A stretch of DNA of 64,000 nt from Caecitellus pseudoparvulus (taxonomy: Eukaryota > Bigyra: Bicosoecida), in contig CBFFRQ010000149.1 of the NCBI GenBank assembly GCA_965644315.1, positions 48,941 to 112,940 on the forward strand, given 5' to 3'. The notes beneath the pieces are model-generated. The model was not told where the DNA came from. It was given only the letters and a program-made list of their open reading frames with translations, and searched no databases. Positions 29,559 to 40,523 of the stretch are shown piece by piece. The position numbers were made by a program, and so were the translations under genes. How positions within the stretch are numbered: the first letter of the stretch is position 1; the number at the start of each line of letters is the position of its first letter.

Positions 29559-31702
29559 TCACTCGTTCACGTAGCCGTAGTTGTAGGACTGACAATCCAT
29601 CATGTACGCGACAAGCTGACTCCCGTCAAAGTCCTCCTTGAAGTGCTCTGGTGGGAGCCACGTGTAGTCTTTCTTTGCCACGTCGCGGGTCTCTGCTTCA
29701 AGGAGGGATGTGAGCAAGTGCCCTCCGGTCTGCCCATCAGGGAGGGTCTCGAGGAGTTCATCTCCGTACTTGTCATAGTACCACACATCATACGCCTCTT
29801 CTGACTCCTCAAAAGTGGCGGTGTCTCGAGTGGGTTCAATAAGAGCGTAGACGATCCCACGAGGGTAGGACAGCTCAGGATCATGATTGTACTTGCCGAC
29901 TACAACTGGCTTGCCGGCAAGAGCAGCCTTGTCTGCTGCAGCACCCCACAGCTTTTCAAGATCCATGACTTCCTGTGGGCGTACCTTGTCGTCGTCAGTC
30001 TTGGCGGGGCGGCAGTATCCAGGTGGAGAGTGTGGCGATGTCATGATGCCAGGAGAGGAGGCCCCCCAGGGGATGCGACACCAGAGCGTGGCGAGACAGC
30101 TACCTGCCTGCGCTGCTTTTTCAGCCTGCCAAGTTCTGTGAGACCACCGCACAAAATGCCACTTACAAGAGGAGACAAGTTCCCTTGTTCCGACCAGGCG
30201 AGCACTTGCTGCAGCTGAGTAGCAGCCTCAATATCGCTTCGTTCCAGTGAAGGCCTCCCGGCCGTACCCAACTCGGCCCCGCGAAGCAGCCGTAAGACGT
30301 CATGAAGAAAAGATACGCTCCTTCGTTTCGCGATGCCGCTCGGAAGGCTTGCGTCAAGTTCACTGTCACGGCGATTAGAAGCAGGACAATCTCCAGCCAA
30401 GGATGCAAACAGCTCAAACAGGACGAGTGCTGGCTGACGCGAACCGCGGATGTGGAGCCACTGCTCTGACCGAGGAACCCGGTGCCCCTCTGCTTGTTGG
30501 AAAGCGAGCATCCCAGCAGTAATGTACCCCATGTCTCTGATCTCTTTTTCCTTGGTTTGCGCTTGCAATGGTCTGACACTGGACGATCGGACGAGACCAC
30601 ACACCGTCTTGAACTCCTTCACACAGTTCTCGACAACCTGGCGACCTGACACGAAGATCTTACGCTGCACAGTTTTGTGTGCCAGGGCGGAAGCCGTTGC
30701 TCTTGCCAAGTCCCGTGGAGAATGCAGAGAGCCAGGGGCTGGCGAGGAGACCCACAGAGACTGAACTCGGGCCGCCATCTTCTCCAACGCCTTGTTGCCC
30801 GGAAGGTGCCGCACAGCAGGCCTGACTCCCTGGAATACACCGTCACCGACAAAGTACTCGCCTTGCTTGATGGCGCCTGAGCGCAGCATGCGCTCGGTTG
30901 CTCGTCGCGCGGCTGCAATCTCAGACACTGTGTTGCCCTTGCCCATGGGTTCGATCCATATAACCCTCCCCGAAACACTGCAGAACAACAGAAAGTTGTA
31001 CCCGTACATCGAGTGGTGGTTGCTGTACCAGATGCGGTTCTCTTTGTCTGAAGAAGTTGCTTTCGTCTCCCATGTCAGGCCGTCTACGAACCCTACCAGC
31101 CCTGGAGCCAGTCCACCATGGAAGGAAAGCGCCTCTCTGCGGTGCTCTGGAAGCACTGCCCAGGGCAGCGCTTTGTAAAAGAAGGTCTTCAGCACTGGAA
31201 TCAACCGAGGAATGCTGTCTTGGAGAGTAGTAGCGGCAATGCTCAGCCTAGACGTGATCTCTTGGCGGTTGCGCCCGGCACACACCATCATCACCCCGAG
31301 CAAGAGGTCGGCTTCACGCCCATTCTGGATGTCCCTGAGGGCGTTCCACCTCAAGAAGCTGTCCGATATCAAGCCAGAGAGGGCTTTGGCTAAATTTCTT
31401 GCTCTCATGCGCATGAAGGTGAGGCACTCGCCCGATGTGAGGAATTCGTAGGTGGGTGTCCCCTTGCGGATTTTGGGGTGCAGCCTGGCCCCCTCCATCG
31501 AGTCGTTGCGGTCGATGTTGCGACGTTTCGTGCCCCGCAGCTTTTGTGTTTTATGGTATACCCTTTTGATCAACTTGTGACCGACATGTTGAATCACGCA
31601 ACATGCAGAATGTGGCGCAGAGGCCCGTCGCTCAACGGATGCTGCCGTTGTCGGGGTGACAGAAACGCTCGGCTGCACCAAGCGTGATTGGGTGGACTCC
31701 AT
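29559..31702 (-). CDS. Harbinger/PIF DDE transposase A, two exons
   Basis: Exon 1 is 31702-30104 and exon 2 is 29999-29559. The intron 30103-30000 has GT-AG ends (CAG|gtagct...gccaag|ACT) and joins in phase 0. The catalytic domain shows GFVDGLTWE (Asp near residue 206), YFVGDGVFQG (Asp near 286) and QVVENCVKEFK (Glu near 358), the DDE triad of the DDE_Tnp_4/HARBI1 type. An N-terminal basic helical region probably binds DNA. Exon 2 supplies a C-terminal domain with YPRGIVYALIEPT and YDVWYYDKYGDELLETLPDG that resembles the C-terminal part of transposase B. All three catalytic residues are present and no frame lesion is seen, so it may be active. Without the intron the protein would stop at 30041. 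Confidence 0.8.
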
Positions 31703-31990
31703 TGCCTCGAAAATGCCACAACACCCGAATAATTGTACCAATGCTTGATTTCCAGAGTCCTAATCGCCGCTCTTGCAGTGCTGACTCTCTCAGGGTTGAT
31801 TTCCTGTCTCGACAGCGTGCGACCCCTTTCTCACTAACGCCTGGGGCAAAAAATCAAGGTTCGGCTCGTTGATCTCGCCAAAATGGCTAAAACAGTTCCT
31901 CAGGCATGGTACATTCTCTTTTTCCCGACAGTCAACTAGCGCAAACATAGAAAGATTCTAAGTCGATGTGTTGATCTCACAGGATTGACA

Positions 31991-32430
31991 CAAGCCGTTG
32001 GTATCTCGCCTTGATCCACCAATCCGTGACGCACCTGAGCGAGGCAGGTTTTTGGATCTGCCTGCTGATTCGGGATGGATCTTTGCTGAAATTCACCAAT
32101 TTATGTGTTCAATCGAACCACGCATGTATCCAGCCATCCGATGGGTAAAGCAACTCAATCTGTCCACGCGGGAGCGCCCTGCAGCTGAGGAACCCTGCAT
32201 TTTACTTCGCCCACACCACACTCTCCACTGCAGTTGAACGTTTTCGCCGGCGCTACATGGCAGGGTGAGGTTCCTCAGTGCTGAAGGGCGAGAGAGGTTA
32301 AGATCTGTGCAAGGTGTGCTACACGTGTGAACTGCCTCCAGCATGTTTCAGGCCGAGCAGCAAGCAGCTTGGGATCTCCGCGGTTCAGGATGAAACGCTC
32401 GTCACCCCAGCCAGCACACACCAGCCCTGC
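31991..32430. other. Non-coding stretch between transposon A and dispersed repeat R1
   Basis: About 440 bp with only short frames. I see nothing assignable. Confidence 0.4.
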
Positions 32431-32539
32431 CCTAGTGCACAAAGCTGCAACAGATTGCTCCCCAGCTGATGAGAAGTTCTTGGATTTTCCCAACTTCTCC
32501 ACCTGGGCACTGATGTGATGCACTCCCAGCAGTTCTTCG

Positions 32540-32916
32540 TGATGGCGTGTGCCATGCATGCCTGCCTGCCTGCCTGTCTTTCTTGACCTCCATGTTCTCA
32601 CACGGCACGATGTACCTGTACAGCATGTTGCCTTGTGTCTCAGTCGCATCCTCCTTCAGTGTGGCGTCCACGGAGCCTTGCCCATCTCGCAGCGCTGACA
32701 CGATGTCCAGCTCAGCAGGGTTGTCAGGGAAGGCCATCAGCACCCCTTCTCCATGCTGGGGCGGCAGCCTAGCCCGGCTCAGCGCTGCACGGGTGGTCAT
32801 GACATTTCCACCAGGCAGTCCCAAAGTCACAGGCTGCGCAGGGGACACCATGAGCATGCCCAGCACTGAACCCTCCGAGCCAGCCAAGGCAGCCGCGCTG
32901 CCGTCACCGATCCTCT
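32540..32916 (-). pseudogene. Dispersed repeat R, copy 1 (degenerate gene fragment)
   Basis: On the minus strand this reads SAAALAGSEGSVLGMLMVSP, then LSRARLPPQHGEGVLMAFPD and ATETQGNMLYRY. It matches the plus-strand copies near 42,690-42,990 and 58,360-58,650 block for block. A CAGG microsatellite (about 32,556-32,580) lies in its distal part. The copy is cut on its upstream side by the terminal inverted repeat at 32,917. The original gene's function is unknown. Confidence 0.55.
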
Positions 32917-32951
32917 GCAGGGGTACTAGAGGGGTACTAGACGCTACTAGG
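32917..32951 (+). repeat. Left terminal inverted repeat of CACTA-like element
   Basis: It contains the 11-bp word AGGGGTACTAG twice in tandem followed by ACGCTAC. It pairs with 41,663-41,697 with one mismatch. Confidence 0.8.
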
Positions 32952-33591
32952 CTGAGTGTGCGAGTACGCAACCTCAAAACGAGGCTTGGAGGGTGCTTGA
33001 GTTTAACGAAATGTCTAGTATCGGTCTCTAGGAGCCATACTGATTGTCTTCTGTGCTGGGGGGGAGTGGAATTCTTGACAATGCAGGCGTGCCTTTTCCA
33101 GATGTGTCCCCTCACCCACCCCCACCGGTTCGTGGACTGGGGTGCAAAAATAGATGCGCGTTATTTTTATACAAATTGATTCATCAGCGGGTACTCATAC
33201 TGCATGCCGAGTTTTACATCGCTGAGAACTGATTCTGCATCAGCAGGTGTGTCTCAACACGTGGACCCTTGGTGCGGAAATTGCTTGTTCACGGCGAGGC
33301 ACCCAAGCTCAGCGTGGAATGTAAGTGGTTGGCTCCCTTCACAAAAATGGCCGTCAGGATGTCATAGCATAGTCGTTTGGTGCGTTCTACATGCGAGTGG
33401 AACTGCTTCTTTCTACTTGAGCGCTGGGCTTGGCTACGCGGGCTGACTGGCTCTCGGGCTATTTGGCGAACTCGTCGTCCGGTCGTAAAGTAACTTGCTT
33501 AGCTCGTGTGCCCGAGAAAGCGGCTGCTTGAACCCACGTCAAGTATCTCAGCCTTTCAACGGATGTTTACAAGTTGCACCTGTTGCGGCTT
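32952..33591. other. Left non-coding part of the CACTA-like element
   Basis: About 640 bp between the terminal repeat and the first A repeat. Only short frames are seen. It includes a further CTAGTATC word near 33,014 that resembles the terminal repeat, and likely serves as subterminal DNA for transposase binding. Confidence 0.4.
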
Positions 33592-33735
33592 GGGTGCACT
33601 TATCGAGTCATGCATTGAACCCGCATCACCTAGCGGCAGCACCACTGCCAGAGTCTTCGGTCATCATACGCTGCGCAGCTGCTACGCCAGCGTTGGCTGT
33701 AGATGCTAGAGGCTGATCCGCATGTTGGTTGCGCT
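33592..33735 (-). repeat. Direct repeat A, copy 1 (transposase 3' end)
   Basis: 144 bp that match 35,094-35,237 with a single mismatch. In the second copy this sequence encodes the C-terminal end and stop codon of the Plavaka-like transposase. Confidence 0.9.
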
Positions 33736-34946
33736 CTGCGCCAGGGCCAGCTGCACGGCGGGGCCCAACGCCACGCCATCCGCCTGCCCCATGTGCAGCA
33801 GGAACGCCGCTGCGGCAGGGGACCCCCCCGTGGCCGGCGTCAGGCATCGCAGCATGAGGGCCAGGGTGGTGAGGGAGGGCGGGACGCCGCTGCCCTTCAT
33901 GGCGCGCCAGGTGCGTGCCAGCCAGTCTAGGGTGAGGCCCCCCCTCCCTGGGATCTCATGTGCCTGGCGCACAGCTGTGTGGGGCGGCTGGCGGTGCCTC
34001 TGGTGGCGCTTGTCATGGGGGGCCGTGCCTAGTCCAGTGGCCGCCCGGGGCGTGTCCGCTGAGGGTGTGTACCCCCGAGGCGTGCCGGCCACAGGGATGC
34101 TTGACAGCTGTGGCGGCACGAGGGAGATGCCAGGGGGTGTGGCGGCAGCCACAGATGCCATCGCGGCGCCAAAACCGAACGGGTCCCCTGCAGCGGGGGA
34201 TGGGCCCCCCTCTCCGCCCTGCAGCGCGTCGCCCAGCCGCGTCGCCCCCCTCCCGCCAGCTGTTCCAGGAGACCGGCACATCGCTGGAGAAGGTGGGCGG
34301 GCCAGGTGGCGAGAGTGTGTGGGTCCCGAGGCTGCATGAGCCCTCCCCGCCTCTACCAGGGAGTGGCAGGCACTTCTCGACTGCCAGTCGTCACGCGGCG
34401 ACTGGCTTGGCCGGGGTGGGAGGCAGTGGCAAGGTGGTGACCCCCTGCACCCCCCCTCCCTCCTCCTGCACATCCACCACCACACGCCTGGTGAGCTTGC
34501 GGGGAGGGAAGGACGACTCACGCAGGGGGGGTCTTGCCCTGGAGGGGGGGCTGTGCCCCACGGCTCTGTGCTGGCGGGCACGCCGTGCCGCGACACGCAG
34601 CGCAACAGAGCGTGCCAGGTGCTGCGCGAGGCAGGGGCAGCGGAGGCCCCCTGCGCCGTGGACATGAGGCACACTGCTTCGCGGGTGTGCTGGGCAGCTG
34701 GCGACAGCGGGGCCAGCGCTTCCAGCACCTCGCGTGTCAGGTGTGGCGATGCGGTGACCTGCCGGCGCAGCAGCGTGTCCCGCAGGAAGGCGGCAGCCTG
34801 CGGAGTGGAACTCTGGCGCACCATGGCGCGAAGGACATGCCCCAGCGGCCACGTCACATTGGCACCAGGCTCTGCGCTGCGAAGGAAGGTCTCCACCTCG
34901 GCTCGCCCGGCAGCCATTGCCCCGTCAGCATAGGCAGCGTGCACCC
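33736..34946 (-). pseudogene. Captured host gene fragment, PPR-like, inside the CACTA-like element
   Basis: A 1,211-bp segment lies exactly between repeats A1 and B1, whereas A2 and B2 are directly adjacent. On the minus strand it has long open frames with helical, pentatricopeptide-like sequence: AVEVETFLRS-type and TWPLGHVLRAMVRQSSTPQA at one end, and LTLDWLARTWRAMKGSG with SLTTLALMLRCLTPATGG at the other. The middle looks intron-like or low-complexity (Pro/Ser/Arg-rich). One continuous frame (33706-35067) even joins the transposase-derived B1 sequence to this fragment. The likeliest reading is capture of part of a nuclear organelle-RNA-binding PPR gene. Family assignment is tentative. Confidence 0.45.
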
Positions 34947-35093
34947 GCTTGCCGGAGGGCCCAGCGCGCAGCCAGTGGGGTGTGAGATTCTCGTCTGTGG
35001 TGCCCTGCGTGGCCATGTGCTGGGCGAGACGGGTACAGGTCTGACCGGCGAAGCGAGACCCGTTCACGACGCGCTAGCCTTGTGCCTCGGAAG
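34947..35093 (-). repeat. Direct repeat B, copy 1
   Basis: 147 bp matching 35,238-35,384 with few mismatches. It encodes the segment AQHMATQxTTDENLTPHWLR of the transposase C-terminus on the minus strand. Confidence 0.9.
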
Positions 35094-35384
35094 GGGTGCA
35101 CTTATCGAGTCATGCATTGAACCCGCATCACCTAGCGGCAGCACCACTGCCAGAGTCTTCGGTCATCATACGCTGCGCAGCTGCTACGCCAGCGTTGGCT
35201 GTAGATGCTAGAGGCTGACCCGCATGTTGGTTGCGCTGCTTGCCGGAGGGCCCAGCGCGCAGCCAGTGGGGTGTGAGATTCTCGTCTGTGGTGTCCTGCG
35301 TGGCCATGTGCTGGGCGAGATGGGTACAGGCCTGGCCGGCGAAGCAAGACCCGTTCACGACGCGCCAGCCTTGCGTCTCGGAAG
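35094..35384 (-). repeat. Direct repeats A and B, copy 2 (intact transposase end)
   Basis: Here A (35,094-35,237) and B (35,238-35,384) are contiguous and form the true 3' end of the transposase gene. Comparison with copy 1 defines the insertion point of the captured fragment to the base. Confidence 0.9.
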
Positions 35385-38300
35385 GGATGGGCTTCACGCT
35401 GTGCCAGCCACTGACGCCGTCAAACGCGGTGTCCACTGCAATGCATAGGAACCACAAGTGCCGTGGGTCGGGCAACTCTGAACGCCGTTGGGGGGGACAA
35501 AGGCACAGCACTACGTCCAACAGCTCCCGCTGCATACTGGGGCGGGCTGTTCCTTCTTCGTACTCCGGAAGCACGAGATTGTCTACGTAAGCCGGTAGCT
35601 GGACGGCGTTCGTGATGCCAGAGGAGAAAGTGAGGCGCACCTTGTCGCACTGCACCAGCGGACGCAAGCTTGTGCCTTCTGGTACGTCCTCCGTGTGCAA
35701 CATCCACCCAGAGCCGATATCGCGAAGATCAAGCCAGGCTTGGATGGTCTTCTTGCAAGGGTGTCTGGAGATGTCCGGGGCCTGGCCAACGTGGCTCTTG
35801 ATGGGCACGCACACCGTCGGCCAGGCCATGCCGTCCGGATTCACCGGCGCCAAGAGATCGCCGCCTTCCCGCCGAGCGAGGGCTGTCCACCCGCCTGGTG
35901 AGGCCTTGAATCCGGCCAAAGGCTCCCACTCGGTTTTTTGAAAAGATGAAAGATATGCTGCACGTTTCAGCACCCGAAGCTTGGCCCCCCCCACACCCAG
36001 GTTCGTGGATCGGTGGAGACGGTTCACAACGGTGTGAAACGTCTCCCCGATGTCGGTGTCCACAGCCTCAAGGCTCCCGAACCACCACATGCACCACCCC
36101 ATGTGCGTCATGGCATGGGCCTTGGGGTACGCGACGTCCGATGCGTCGCGGTCAGCAGAGGCCAGGCTGGCCTCCACCACCTGAAAGGCGACCATGGCCC
36201 GAGCGCACCACTGCGCCAAGCGGCAAGGGTCTCCCGCTCCTGCCACGGCCCTGCCATAGATAAAATGCACAAGCACCTCCAGCACGCCACACGCCGCCTG
36301 CAAGGCATTCCGCAGCCGGGGATCCCCCACGATCGCATCATCCCTGCCGAGCAGGAGCGGCAACCAAGGCAGGGCTGCAAGGCGCTCTTCTGCCGTCAAC
36401 TTCGCTGTACCGGAGAGGATCGATCCCGCCAATCCTTCCCGTAGACCCATCAGTCGTACCCCATCAACATTGCGGGGCTTGCAGGTCGCAGCGCGGGACT
36501 CAAACTCCTCCTTGCGACTCGCTTGACTCCCTGGCCCGCGAGCCTCCCAGGCTCGTCGGAAGTGACCCCAGACCTTCTCACCTGTCACGGCAGAGGCCAC
36601 CACATGGGTACGGTCGGTTGGACGAGCCGCGTAGGGGGATCCACCGGGGAACAACGCACTGTACCTTTCACAAGCACACACGTGCTGGGGGTACTTGCGC
36701 TGGTTTAGCACGGCTTTCACGTTGTCTGGCAAGCCCATCCCTTTCCTGCGGGCCTCCTCTGCTGCATCAAGGGCGTCCTGGTGCTCCCGAGGTGCCCGAT
36801 GTGTGCAGGCTTCCAGGCAGGCGACGCATGGGGGGACGACGAAGGCCGGCTTGGGCAAGCCGGCGGCAGAGTCTTGCTTCTTCGGGGGGAGGCATGTACA
36901 GTGGGTGCTTCGGAGCTGTTTGAGGTTAAGAAGAACCCACGCCTCCTTGAAGTCCAGTGACAGGACAGCGATGAAGACCCGCACCTTGCAGTGGTACACG
37001 GGGCGGCCGCCTCGCTGTCTCCGGACTATGCTCACCCCCAGCGCCTCCAGCCGCGCTGCTGCCTCTGCATCCTCGGTGGATGCGAAGAAGTCCTCGGCAA
37101 CATTGCCCTCCTGGATGGGCTTGAGGAGGAGCTCCTCGAGCTCGGCCTGCCTCGCCAGGTGGCGCTGCAGGCCACCATCCTCGTCCTTGGAGGGCAGGTC
37201 AGCATCCCCTGACAGCAAGCCCACAAGAGTCGATGCGGACGTACTCCTGGCCTGCGCCGTGCCAATGCAGAGCGGGCCGACGGACAGGGGGCGCACCATC
37301 GTCTTGGAGCGCCTGTCCAGCACAGCGTCATCCAGGAAGACGCGGATGGGCATGGGCAGGGCGTGGTCAGCCAGCGCCTCCCTCCAGCACACCCGCATGC
37401 ACTCGCCGGATGCAAATCCGGAGTACGTGCGGGTGCTCGGGTCCATGCCACCCGCGCTTGTGGGCGCCTGCAGGCCTGCCCCCGCCTTCCACGTCGTGTC
37501 AGGGAGGCGTGTCAGGGTGGCCCCTGGGCAGTTGCGTACAAAGTGGCGATATGCTAGCTCGTCTGCCTGCTTAAACAAGGAGATGCTCGTCTCCGCCTCT
37601 GCACGGGTGCTGGGAACCTGCACGTCAGGCACTTGCATGGGATCTGGGACCGTACCTGCCCCCTTGACAGGCATCATGGTTGACACGTCATGGTTGGCGG
37701 CCATATCCTGGAGCACTGCCTTGACGTTCAAACTCGGCACTCGAAGTGGTGGCCTTTCCTGGCAATACTGCACTTCAACTTCCTCTGGCTTTTCCACCCC
37801 AGGCTGCTTTGCCTGCATACGCTCATGCCTGGCAAGCTCCTTTGTTGGATGGCGTGGTTTGTTTGCCTCGATGAGTTGCAGTGCGTCGTCTAGCGAGTCT
37901 GCCGATTTCAGGATGCTGATAGTCCAAGCCCAGTCAAAGGTTCGAACAGCATGAATGCCTGATCCAGTGCATGCGGTGCGAAGCATGACTTTCACCGCGT
38001 GGGAGTTGGGGGTGTCCTGGATCGTTGGCGTCTCCTCCCGCAGGGATGGCTCGGGCTCCCTGCCCATGTCCTCATGCTCTGTGCCGACGATGTCGCTTTG
38101 GCCATCCAAGTCCTCAAGACCTGCTCCACGGTCGGAATCATCTGAGGCCTCGTCACTCCACACATGTGGACCGGGTCCACACGCGTCGGGGTGGCTCGCT
38201 GTGCCTTCCTCAGCGGAGGGCTGTCCGAGCGTGGATGTCGTGGGTGAGGCTTGACTGGCTTGTTGGGATCCAGCGCCACTCGATTCAAGTGAACCAGGGA

Positions 38301-38565
38301 CCCCCGGAGCAAAGTCCCACACCTCCCCGCTCTCCAATCTTCCACTTTGCTGGGGTGCAGTTTGCCCAGCATCAGTGCGGGGTACTTTACGTGTTGGAAT
38401 ATCCCCTGCATCCAACAAGTTCGCCGGCAAGATCCTGCGGTGTCTCCCAGCGCCAACCACATGGGGGTTGGCGCTACAGAACCTTTGGTGCTGGAGAATA
38501 TGTCCTGCTAAGGGCGCTGTCTTCCCACAGAATGGACAGTAGGGGACTTCGTGGCCGCCTTCCAT
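35128..38565 (-). CDS. Plavaka/EnSpm (CACTA) superfamily transposase
   Basis: The frame is open from 38820, but the ATG at 38565 immediately precedes the first domain and is preferred, giving about 1,145 residues. A C2H2-like finger (VPYCPFCGKTAPLAGHILQH, with a following Cys) opens the protein, then an acidic low-complexity linker. The core has PIRVFLDDAVLDRRSKTMVRPLSVG, in the position of the first catalytic Asp of Plavaka-type transposases, and further on YPKAHAMTHMGWCMWWFGSL with VDTDIGETFH, matching the conserved H/FG/T..E..H block. A Cys-rich segment (CVACLEACTHR, HVCACERY) lies between them. It cuts and pastes its own element. The frame is intact and single-exon. The start codon faces that of the accessory gene across 155 bp. 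Confidence 0.7.
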   Translation of the reverse strand: MEGGHEVPYCPFCGKTAPLAGHILQHQRFCSANPHVVGAGRHRRILPANLLDAGDIPTRKVPRTDAGQTAPQQSGRLESGEVWDFAPGVPGSLESSGAGSQQASQASPTTSTLGQPSAEEGTASHPDACGPGPHVWSDEASDDSDRGAGLEDLDGQSDIVGTEHEDMGREPEPSLREETPTIQDTPNSHAVKVMLRTACTGSGIHAVRTFDWAWTISILKSADSLDDALQLIEANKPRHPTKELARHERMQAKQPGVEKPEEVEVQYCQERPPLRVPSLNVKAVLQDMAANHDVSTMMPVKGAGTVPDPMQVPDVQVPSTRAEAETSISLFKQADELAYRHFVRNCPGATLTRLPDTTWKAGAGLQAPTSAGGMDPSTRTYSGFASGECMRVCWREALADHALPMPIRVFLDDAVLDRRSKTMVRPLSVGPLCIGTAQARSTSASTLVGLLSGDADLPSKDEDGGLQRHLARQAELEELLLKPIQEGNVAEDFFASTEDAEAAARLEALGVSIVRRQRGGRPVYHCKVRVFIAVLSLDFKEAWVLLNLKQLRSTHCTCLPPKKQDSAAGLPKPAFVVPPCVACLEACTHRAPREHQDALDAAEEARRKGMGLPDNVKAVLNQRKYPQHVCACERYSALFPGGSPYAARPTDRTHVVASAVTGEKVWGHFRRAWEARGPGSQASRKEEFESRAATCKPRNVDGVRLMGLREGLAGSILSGTAKLTAEERLAALPWLPLLLGRDDAIVGDPRLRNALQAACGVLEVLVHFIYGRAVAGAGDPCRLAQWCARAMVAFQVVEASLASADRDASDVAYPKAHAMTHMGWCMWWFGSLEAVDTDIGETFHTVVNRLHRSTNLGVGGAKLRVLKRAAYLSSFQKTEWEPLAGFKASPGGWTALARREGGDLLAPVNPDGMAWPTVCVPIKSHVGQAPDISRHPCKKTIQAWLDLRDIGSGWMLHTEDVPEGTSLRPLVQCDKVRLTFSSGITNAVQLPAYVDNLVLPEYEEGTARPSMQRELLDVVLCLCPPQRRSELPDPRHLWFLCIAVDTAFDGVSGWHSVKPIPSETQGWRVVNGSCFAGQACTHLAQHMATQDTTDENLTPHWLRAGPSGKQRNQHAGQPLASTANAGVAAAQRMMTEDSGSGAAAR

Positions 38566-38720
38566 GTCTCGGGCTGTCGCTGTGAAGTCCCAATATCCGC
38601 ACGGGAGGGGTGCTGACAATTCCTTAGTGCTGCAACTTTCAGACAAATACAAAACGCTCAAGCAACAATTTAAAGCCTGGTGAATTTGTTCCCCGTGACA
38701 GGCGAAGCCACCTTTTTCCC
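38566..38720. promoter_or_regulatory. Probable bidirectional promoter of the CACTA-like element
   Basis: A 155-bp gap between the divergent ATGs at 38565 and 38721. No conserved motif was recognised; the function is inferred from position only. Confidence 0.4.
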
Positions 38721-40523
38721 ATGAGCGACCCAGGTGAGGGGGCGAGGGCGGGTGCCGACCCACGCCAGTCCCGAGTGGCTGACAGACTCGCATCCGCAAC
38801 AGCCTTCGATGAAGCGGCACTCGAGATCGTCCAGCGGTTCTTGGAGGCTTCTAATGAACAGCTGCAAGAATCTAGCTCCCATGGGCGCCAGCCACCACGA
38901 GGTGAGCACGCAGCAGTTGGAGTGCGCGTTTCAAAGTTTGGCCACCCCGCCGTTCACTCGTGCAGAAACCCGCCTGCTTCGCTCACTACTTGCAAGTGCC
39001 ACTCGTTCGATCACACCAAGTATGTCCCAATTGTCACAAGAAGCTGGTGAGTTTGTTTGCATTTCTTGAGCATGCCAAGCATACAGCCAAGCGAAGGTGG
39101 TCGGACTCGAGCCATTTCAGGTGGCGCTGGCTCTCAATTCGACATGGACAACTCGCTGGCCCAAGCATCATTTCCCCCAAGAATCAAGTCGTGGTTCCAG
39201 CCAGACTGTACTGTCACTGGCAAGGAAATGAACCTGCTGGTAGGTTTCATGTTCGGCTGCTTGAGGAACGCGTACTCGCTCGCTTCCATCGCTTTATGTG
39301 CCAAGGCTGACGCCAAGGCATCCCAGAAGCATTCATGCACGAAGAAAAAGGCTGCAGCCGAAAAGGCGGCTAAGCGACGAAAGCAAGCCGTGGAAAGTGG
39401 CTTTTTCTTGATGTACACCAGCCAATCTGTGGCTGGCACCGCACTTCGCCGTCTGTGGAGCATCGCTGTGATGAAGAGTGGGAGCGGCATATTTTGCTCT
39501 GAACTTCTGGCGATGGTCAGAGAGCTTGCAAAAACTAGGGGGGGCGTATTGCCACCTTGGATGCGTCGCCTGGGGTTGAAGTCTCCCCTCGAGGGGGTGG
39601 ACGTGGAGGAACATGATGGTATCTGGGCCAAAGTCTCACAGGCTATCCAGCAGCTGGACACAACGTCGAATGGCATCGATGCCGGTATTCACAAAGCTCG
39701 CATGCGGGCAAGGACACGAATTGAAAGGCTTGGCGGCGGACTTGGTTTCAGGAAGTACATAGGCTCCGATCTTGTGCAGCGATCTCGCCAAGTCGCTGAT
39801 GGATTTGGCATGGAGGTCACAGTACTCGTGGGTCATACGCATATCAAACAAAGAGCCGCTTGGCGAAGACGGGCGAAAAGCGGCCAGCCGCTAGAGGACT
39901 TCAGCGTTGCTGAGATCCAGCGCTTTCATGTAGAAAACTTTCGCCGCATATCAGTGCTTGGGACCGAACTCACCCCACCGAAGCTGACTGAACTTCTTCT
40001 CGTGTCAATGGATGCCGAGGGACCCGACGAACGCTACACGAAAATCAGGAAGCTGTACGAACTTGTGTGTGCGATGTACCACGGAGCTGTGCGTAGCGGT
40101 AACCCTATGGACAGCGGATGGGGGGACATGGAACCGCCGGACATGCCCGAGTCGGGGAGCTTTCACACACTGTCGTGGGAGTACATTCACCTCCTCCTTC
40201 CATTCCTTGCCCTTGCATGGTTGGAAGCGCGGCGAGAGGCGGTACGGCCGGGGAGGGTTGAGTGGGTGTTGGAGGCGATGGTTGACCTGCACTCTGAGGA
40301 GGAGCTGGCCGAGTTTCTGGAGGACTACCGACGCAACAGTGGAAGTGACGCGTCTTTGAGCCATGAAAGCTGCGATGCAGTTGACATGACGACGCTTGGT
40401 GGGGCAAAGCGTGGTCGCAGTCGCGGAGGGTGTCGAACAACCCGCAGGCAAAAGGTTCGCAGATTGGCCGCAGACGCAAGCTCCGACTCCGAAGATGAGT
40501 GGGACTTCGATCAACCCTTTTAA
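38721..40523 (+). CDS. Accessory protein of the CACTA-like element, three exons
   Basis: Exons 38721-38901, 38966-39046 and 39121-40523 join in phase through GT-AG introns (gtgagc...tgcag and gtgagt...ttcag), giving about 554 residues. The protein has helical N-terminal segments (FDEAALEIVQRFLEASNEQL), a Lys/Ala-rich basic helix (KKKAAAEKAAKRRKQAVESG), long helical stretches, and a basic then acidic C-terminus (RGRSRGG, SSDSEDEWDFDQPF). No family is recognised. Its divergent placement with the transposase inside the same terminal repeats makes it an element-borne partner, in the role that TnpA-type DNA-binding proteins play in CACTA elements. That role is inferred, not seen. Confidence 0.65.

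Larger units (their letters stand above)
28741..31990. mobile_element. Harbinger/PIF-like DNA transposon A (ends not resolved)
   Basis: The element is defined by the convergent accessory ORF and DDE transposase. Terminal inverted repeats and the short target duplication expected of the superfamily could not be identified by eye, so the given ends are approximate. Confidence 0.5.

Noticed and set aside
32547-33179. Plus-strand ORF of 210 codons over repeat R1 and the left transposon end
   Set aside because: It crosses the terminal inverted repeat and is antisense to the conserved coding blocks of R.
36695-37954. Plus-strand ORF of 419 codons antisense to the Plavaka-like transposase
   Set aside because: No motif is present and composition is Ser/Arg/Thr-rich. 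The opposite frame has zinc-finger and catalytic blocks.
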